From NCBI GenBank assembly GCA_964230805.1, contig CAXRIA010000028.1, forward strand, positions 4,165 to 68,164: 64,000 nucleotides of DNA. The letters are read 5' to 3'. A program made the position numbers and the translations under genes. The notes beneath the pieces were generated by a model that saw only the letters and a program-made list of their open reading frames with translations, was not told the DNA's origin and did no database searches. Each line of letters starts with the position of its first letter. Positions within the stretch are counted from its first letter, which is position 1. This stretch comes from Flavicella sp964230805. Its GTDB lineage: Bacteria > Bacteroidota > Bacteroidia > Flavobacteriales > Flavobacteriaceae. This document shows, one piece after another, positions 60,152-64,000 of this stretch.

Positions 60152-61693
60152 TTAAAGATTTCTGTCCAACCAATTCATTCTTTCTGTAAACCAGCTCTTC
60201 AAATATTGAACCTCTTCTTCATACGTTCCAAAAACAACAAAATTTGGCCATACGTATCTTCCAATCAAATCCCATCGAGCATCATTTTGTTGTTGAGCAA
60301 AGCGCAATTGGTTGGCATAAAAGTCCATTTTTTCTAGAATCAAGTCTTGGTTGCTTCTAAAATAAGCAAAACGTTCTCTGACTTTGGCTGCGAAAGCAGG
60401 ATCTTGGAACAAACGGTTGTACCAAGCATTGTCTCTGATCCAAAAGCCATCTGGAAATGCACAAACAGAGTAGTCCACATTGCCAAAAGCGAGATCAAAG
60501 TCCCAAATCGGGCCCATTTTTATTTTTTCTCCAGGCATGACGTGCAAATAGATGCTTGAATAATCTTTGGCATCTTGGTTCTTCGTGATTTCATTGATCA
60601 GGTAATAATCCACAAAACTATCCATGTCGATGTATTTGGCATAACCATTGTTCGGATCTTTGAAAGAATTGCTGCGCAACGCATTTTCAAAATCATTTAC
60701 GAGATCTCTGATGTATTTGTATTGTGCATCTTCGAAATTTACTTTCGGTTCTTTGATATTGAATAAGAAATGGTCTCCGTTATGGGTGTTTTGGTAGTTG
60801 TAGGTTCTAAAAAAAACATCGTCTGCATCCAGGCGTTCTGGCTGATCAATTTCTAACAGATATCCTGTGTCTCCTAGGGCAACCCGCTGATTACTTTCTT
60901 CTACTTTTTGCGTCACATGATACAGTCCGTTGTACGCATTATTGATATAAACTTCCGTAAAGACACTGAGAGGTGTCCAGTCCAAATTGCTGAGGTATCC
61001 CATCTCAAGTGCAATTTTGTTTCGAATGAGGGTTTTGTCAGAATATTCTGCCAAGAACACCCATTTTCGATCTTTGGGAAGGTCGAAAATTTTTTCTTGT
61101 TCGAGAAATTTGATTTGGTACGCTTTTTTGTCGTGTAGTGCCCATGTCGAATTTCCACGGCCTCTAATTTCCATATCGATTGCTTCAAAATCAGGAATAA
61201 TTCCAGCGCCTTCAATAGAAAATGAGGCGGCTTTGTAATAATCCCTAGAATCAATATCGCTGCGGTCGTTGGTCGTGATATACGTAATTGGAAGGGCTTC
61301 AAAACTACTCAAACGAACTGTGTATTCCAGCGTTGTTCCGTCACTTTGGCGTACTTCGTAAATCACATCGTTGGTAAAATCATTGCTCGTAATGCCGCTT
61401 GTTTGAAGCACATTGTTGACGCGAATTTCTGTCCCGCTGTGTTCGAAAGAAGCAATGAGGTTGTCAATTGCAAAATCTTGAGGCGCAATTCCATAAATAC
61501 TAGTTTCATCGATTGTCAATACAATGTCTTCCACGAGTGTTTCATTCACTTCGGCGAGAAAGGCAAAGCTGGTAATTTCTAACCTTTCTTCGTTATTTTG
61601 ATTTTCATCAGGAATGTTTGTTCCAATTTCTTCGTCGGAGTTACACGAAGCAATTAACAAGAGGAAACAGAAAAAATAACGAAATTTAAGCAT
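60152..61693 (-). CDS. CotH kinase-family lipoprotein
   Basis: A 513-residue lipoprotein (signal to LIASC-N, Cys 16). An N-terminal beta domain (about 35-125, LEITSFAFLAEVNETLVEDIVLTI and the SDGTTLEYTVRL strand) is followed by a CotH domain: RGRGNSTW (the family motif), KKAYQIKFLEQEKIF, WVFLAEYSDKTLIRNKIALEMG, NGLYHVTQKVEESNQRV, then DYYLINEITKNQDAKDYSSIYLH and MGPIWDFDLAFGN. CotH is an atypical protein kinase in spore coats; in Bacteroidota such lipoproteins occur in polysaccharide loci. It starts four bases after the GH3 stop, so the two are one operon. Confidence 0.85.
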   Translation of the reverse strand: MLKFRYFFCFLLLIASCNSDEEIGTNIPDENQNNEERLEITSFAFLAEVNETLVEDIVLTIDETSIYGIAPQDFAIDNLIASFEHSGTEIRVNNVLQTSGITSNDFTNDVIYEVRQSDGTTLEYTVRLSSFEALPITYITTNDRSDIDSRDYYKAASFSIEGAGIIPDFEAIDMEIRGRGNSTWALHDKKAYQIKFLEQEKIFDLPKDRKWVFLAEYSDKTLIRNKIALEMGYLSNLDWTPLSVFTEVYINNAYNGLYHVTQKVEESNQRVALGDTGYLLEIDQPERLDADDVFFRTYNYQNTHNGDHFLFNIKEPKVNFEDAQYKYIRDLVNDFENALRSNSFKDPNNGYAKYIDMDSFVDYYLINEITKNQDAKDYSSIYLHVMPGEKIKMGPIWDFDLAFGNVDYSVCAFPDGFWIRDNAWYNRLFQDPAFAAKVRERFAYFRSNQDLILEKMDFYANQLRFAQQQNDARWDLIGRYVWPNFVVFGTYEEEVQYLKSWFTERMNWLDRNL

Positions 61694-61697
61694 GGGT

Positions 61698-63524
61698 TTA
61701 TTTTTGTAAGCTGAGTCCGTATCCGAGTGGATAAAGAGGTTGAATGGATGTGTCCCAAAAATTAGGGCCGTATTTTCCAGCAAAATCTTCGACCGATTTT
61801 GGCCATGAATGTGGCAGTTTTCCCGTAAAATCGGAAGATCCAAAAAGAACATCTGCAAGTCCGTCTCCTTCAGACCCTGGCAGCCAAGCGGCTACAAAGG
61901 CATCTGATTTTGAGATTTCTTCAGTAACAACCAAGGGTCTTCCTGAGATCAAAACGGTAACCACTTTGACACCCAGTTTTTTGTAGGTATCAATGTAGTT
62001 TTGGTGTTCTTCAGTCAAAGTGAGTTGATAAGTACCGGAACCATCGCCGATATCTCCAAAGAATTCGGCGTAAGGTGTTTCGCCGACTACCACAATCGCA
62101 ACGTCTGCATCGCTGTGTTTTTCCGTAGCTTTTTCGTCATAGAGAACAGTTCCTTTGGCTGTATTTTGGATTCCTTGCAAAAGCGTAGTACTTCCTTTGT
62201 AACTTTTTTGGACGCCCTGCCAGCGAAGTGTCCAGCCTCCTGATTGTAGTCCAGCATTGTTTGCGTGTTCACCTACAACCACAATGGTAGGTGTTTCTTT
62301 CTTGAGAGGTAAAACGTGGTCGTTTTTCAACAAGACCATAGACTCTCTTACGGCTTGTCTCGCAACCTCGCGGTGTTCTTTGCTTCCTATTTTTGAAATC
62401 AGCGCTGCCTTCGGAAAAGGATTGGTAAAAAGCCCAAGACGGAATTTTTGTCGTAGGATTCTTTTTACGGCATCGTCAATACGATTGATGGAAACCGTTC
62501 CATTTTCGACAGCAATTTTCATTTCACTTTGAAACAAGTCCAAATCCCCATCTACGGTCATCAGCATATCCACACCAGCATTGACCACGTCTGTTTTTCC
62601 AAAGCGTGAATATCCTTTCCAGTCAGAAACCACAATGCCGTCGAATTGCATGGCTTTTTTGAGGGTGTCTGTAAGCAAGGCTTTGTGTGCGTGCATTGGT
62701 TTTTCGGAGAGCGTATTGAAGGAAGCCATCACAGCTCCAATTCCTTGGTCTACCGCTTTTTTGTAGGGAGGTAAGAGTCGCTCGCTTAGTTCTTTGGTTT
62801 CGAGGGTTGTGTTTCCCCCTTCTTTTCCATAATCCGTGGCTCCATCACCGATAAAGTGCTTGGCAGTAGCCATCACAGTTGTGGGATCTGCTAAGTTTCC
62901 TTGGTGTCCTCTTACGGAGGCCTGTGTCAATTTTTCAGTCAATTCGGTGCTTTCGGAAAAAGCTTCGTATACACGTCCCCATTTTTCATTGTAGGGAATG
63001 GCAACACATGGTGAAAATACCCAGTTAAAACCCGTTGCTTGTGCTTCGAGTGCTGTAATGACGGCAGCCTTCTCAACGAGTGCTTCGTTGTGTGTGGCCC
63101 CCATCCCAATATTATGCGGAAAAATAGTGGCGCCCTCAAAAGTGTTTTGTCCGTGAACAGCATCAACTCCAATTAACAGCGGAATTCCAAGTCGAGTGGA
63201 CAAGGCTTGTTTTTGCAACGCAATGAATTTTTCTTGCCATGCTTTGGCACCATCACCCGGAGTGGGTCCATCTGTGTGGATCACAGATCCGATGAATTTC
63301 GAAGCAATGTCACTGTTTTTTTCAATATCGCTAAAATGACGTACTTGAGACATCTGACCTATTTTTTCTTCCAAGGTCATGAGCGCCAAAAGCGAGTCTA
63401 CTTTTTTCTCAATGTTTTGTGTTGGACTCATTTCTTTTTTAGAAAATTCACAGGCAGCAAAAGCACTAAAAAAAAAGAGCGTTAAAATTATTTTGTGAAA
63501 AACGAGACTTCTTTTGTGTTGCAT
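61698..63524 (-). CDS. Beta-glucosidase, glycoside hydrolase family 3 (lipoprotein)
   Basis: A 608-residue secreted GH3 enzyme with a lipoprotein-like signal (AFAAC-E). The N-terminal TIM-like domain has LLIGVDAVHGQNTFEGATIFPHNIGMGATHN, then MATAKHFIGDGATDYGKEGG and FDGIVVSDWKGYSRFG, where Asp 301 is the nucleophile. The C-terminal alpha/beta sandwich has VVGEHANNAGLQSGGW and the terminal GSEGDGLADVLFGSSDFTGKLPHSWP. It removes terminal beta-linked glucose from oligosaccharides such as laminarin or cellobiose pieces; the linkage is not decided. It lies between the unknown upstream gene and CotH. Confidence 0.9.
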   Translation of the reverse strand: MQHKRSLVFHKIILTLFFFSAFAACEFSKKEMSPTQNIEKKVDSLLALMTLEEKIGQMSQVRHFSDIEKNSDIASKFIGSVIHTDGPTPGDGAKAWQEKFIALQKQALSTRLGIPLLIGVDAVHGQNTFEGATIFPHNIGMGATHNEALVEKAAVITALEAQATGFNWVFSPCVAIPYNEKWGRVYEAFSESTELTEKLTQASVRGHQGNLADPTTVMATAKHFIGDGATDYGKEGGNTTLETKELSERLLPPYKKAVDQGIGAVMASFNTLSEKPMHAHKALLTDTLKKAMQFDGIVVSDWKGYSRFGKTDVVNAGVDMLMTVDGDLDLFQSEMKIAVENGTVSINRIDDAVKRILRQKFRLGLFTNPFPKAALISKIGSKEHREVARQAVRESMVLLKNDHVLPLKKETPTIVVVGEHANNAGLQSGGWTLRWQGVQKSYKGSTTLLQGIQNTAKGTVLYDEKATEKHSDADVAIVVVGETPYAEFFGDIGDGSGTYQLTLTEEHQNYIDTYKKLGVKVVTVLISGRPLVVTEEISKSDAFVAAWLPGSEGDGLADVLFGSSDFTGKLPHSWPKSVEDFAGKYGPNFWDTSIQPLYPLGYGLSLQK

Positions 63525-63535
63525 TTGTGGTGGAT

Positions 63536-64000
63536 TTATTTTTTTACAGAAACAATGATTTGTTGCACCTCTCCTGTTCGTCTGAATATTTTTGAGCTGG
63601 TTGGCGCATCAATACCCAAGGTGTCAAATGCCAAGGTTTCAGATTCCTTGAGAACAACGCGAATACCTTCTTGTTCAGACAGTTGATAAACGACAGGGAT
63701 TTGACAATAAGTAAAACCTAATGTTCCTGGCTCCAAGATAAGTTCGTTGGATTTTTTGTCAACATCGATGTAGGTGAAAGTTCCTTGTGTCTCTAAAAAC
63801 TCTTCTCTTCGAAGCAATTGAGGATTGAAGTGGATACTTCCATCTTGTACAAAAATTCCCAATTCTCCAAAACGGCTTAAGAAATCTTCTTTTACTTGTC
63901 CAGTCATTCCAGGTTGTTGTGCTCCTTTTCCTTCAGGTGTATGTGAATACGGGTCTGTTGGAAATGCTCCGTAAAGTTCAGGAGATTTATGAACACCGAT
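63536..64000 (-). CDS. Carbohydrate-locus protein, C-terminal part (5' end outside window)
   Basis: The frame is open to the window edge, adding 31 codons before the first visible ATG at 63907, so the gene extends beyond 64000. The visible ~154 residues include PELYGAFPTDPYSHTPEGKGAQ and PGMTGQVKEDFLSRFGELG, then a beta-rich end with FRRTGEVQQIIVSVKK. Not recognised with confidence. The text suggests an enzyme acting on carbohydrate, and the gene precedes GH3 by 11 bases, so it belongs to the same transcription unit. The missing part would decide the family. Confidence 0.6.
   Translation of the reverse strand: MGVHKSPELYGAFPTDPYSHTPEGKGAQQPGMTGQVKEDFLSRFGELGIFVQDGSIHFNPQLLRREEFLETQGTFTYIDVDKKSNELILEPGTLGFTYCQIPVVYQLSEQEGIRVVLKESETLAFDTLGIDAPTSSKIFRRTGEVQQIIVSVKK

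Noticed and set aside
1..64000. CRISPR array, tRNA or rRNA genes
   Set aside because: No regularly spaced direct repeats and no tRNA-like GTTCGAATC plus acceptor pairing were seen on reading through the window.

Overview
The window is chromosomal DNA from a low-GC Bacteroidota bacterium, most likely a marine-type member of Flavobacteriaceae. The evidence is the repertoire (PorZ-like type IX secretion protein, GIN-domain and DUF4292/DUF3108 proteins, a TonB-dependent receptor, a fused oligopeptide ABC ATPase, Suf iron-sulfur genes, a GH3/CotH carbohydrate locus) and repeated use of the Bacteroidota promoter element TAnnTTTG upstream of genes. Nearly all of the sequence is housekeeping. Accessory-looking DNA is confined to about 35.9-38.9 kb, 43.5-44.25 kb and 60.1-64 kb.

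Layout. 0-12.1 kb: end of a response regulator and its sensor kinase, then mostly minus-strand genes: purD, a sugar transferase and rnpA; a porZ-recO-TonB receptor operon; CYTH phosphatase, acyltransferase, trpS and rpiB. 12.1-12.8 kb: a 0.7 kb very AT-rich gene-free gap between divergent rpiB and rnr. 12.8-34.1 kb: mostly plus-strand genes: rnr, GIN protein, tatA, (minus: LytTR, SPFH, gltX), ybeY, mnmG, a methyltransferase, (minus: holB), pgk, an alkyltransferase-like protein, mrp, nfu, DUF3108, an M23 lipoprotein, pgi, a membrane protein, an acyltransferase and an acyl-ACP desaturase. 34.1-43.5 kb: mutarotase, amidase, unknown lipoproteins with a frameshifted metallopeptidase-like gene, thioesterase, envC, DUF4292 and a peptide ABC ATPase. 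43.5-52.5 kb: a broken REP-associated transposase with palindromes, an ABC-F protein, a mutarotase-like protein, thiL, and the sufA-B-C-D cluster. 52.5-64 kb: serine hydrolase, dut, flippase, gpsA, a small unknown protein, pheS, gdhA, then a CotH / GH3 / unknown carbohydrate operon running off the window.

The most interesting inference is that the window spans the chromosomal replication origin. The AT-rich gap at 12.1-12.8 kb holds a cluster of DnaA-box-like 9-mers. Gene orientation switches there from mostly minus to mostly plus. Two ParB-binding parS palindromes (one perfect 16-mer, one 15/16) flank mnmG 8-10 kb to the right. rnpA and mnmG, classic origin neighbours, lie on either side. 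dnaA, parA and parB are not in the window.

Two genes are broken at A-homopolymers (the metallopeptidase-like lipoprotein at A9 and the REP transposase at A7). These may be slippage, decay or sequencing error. No tRNA, rRNA or CRISPR array was seen.
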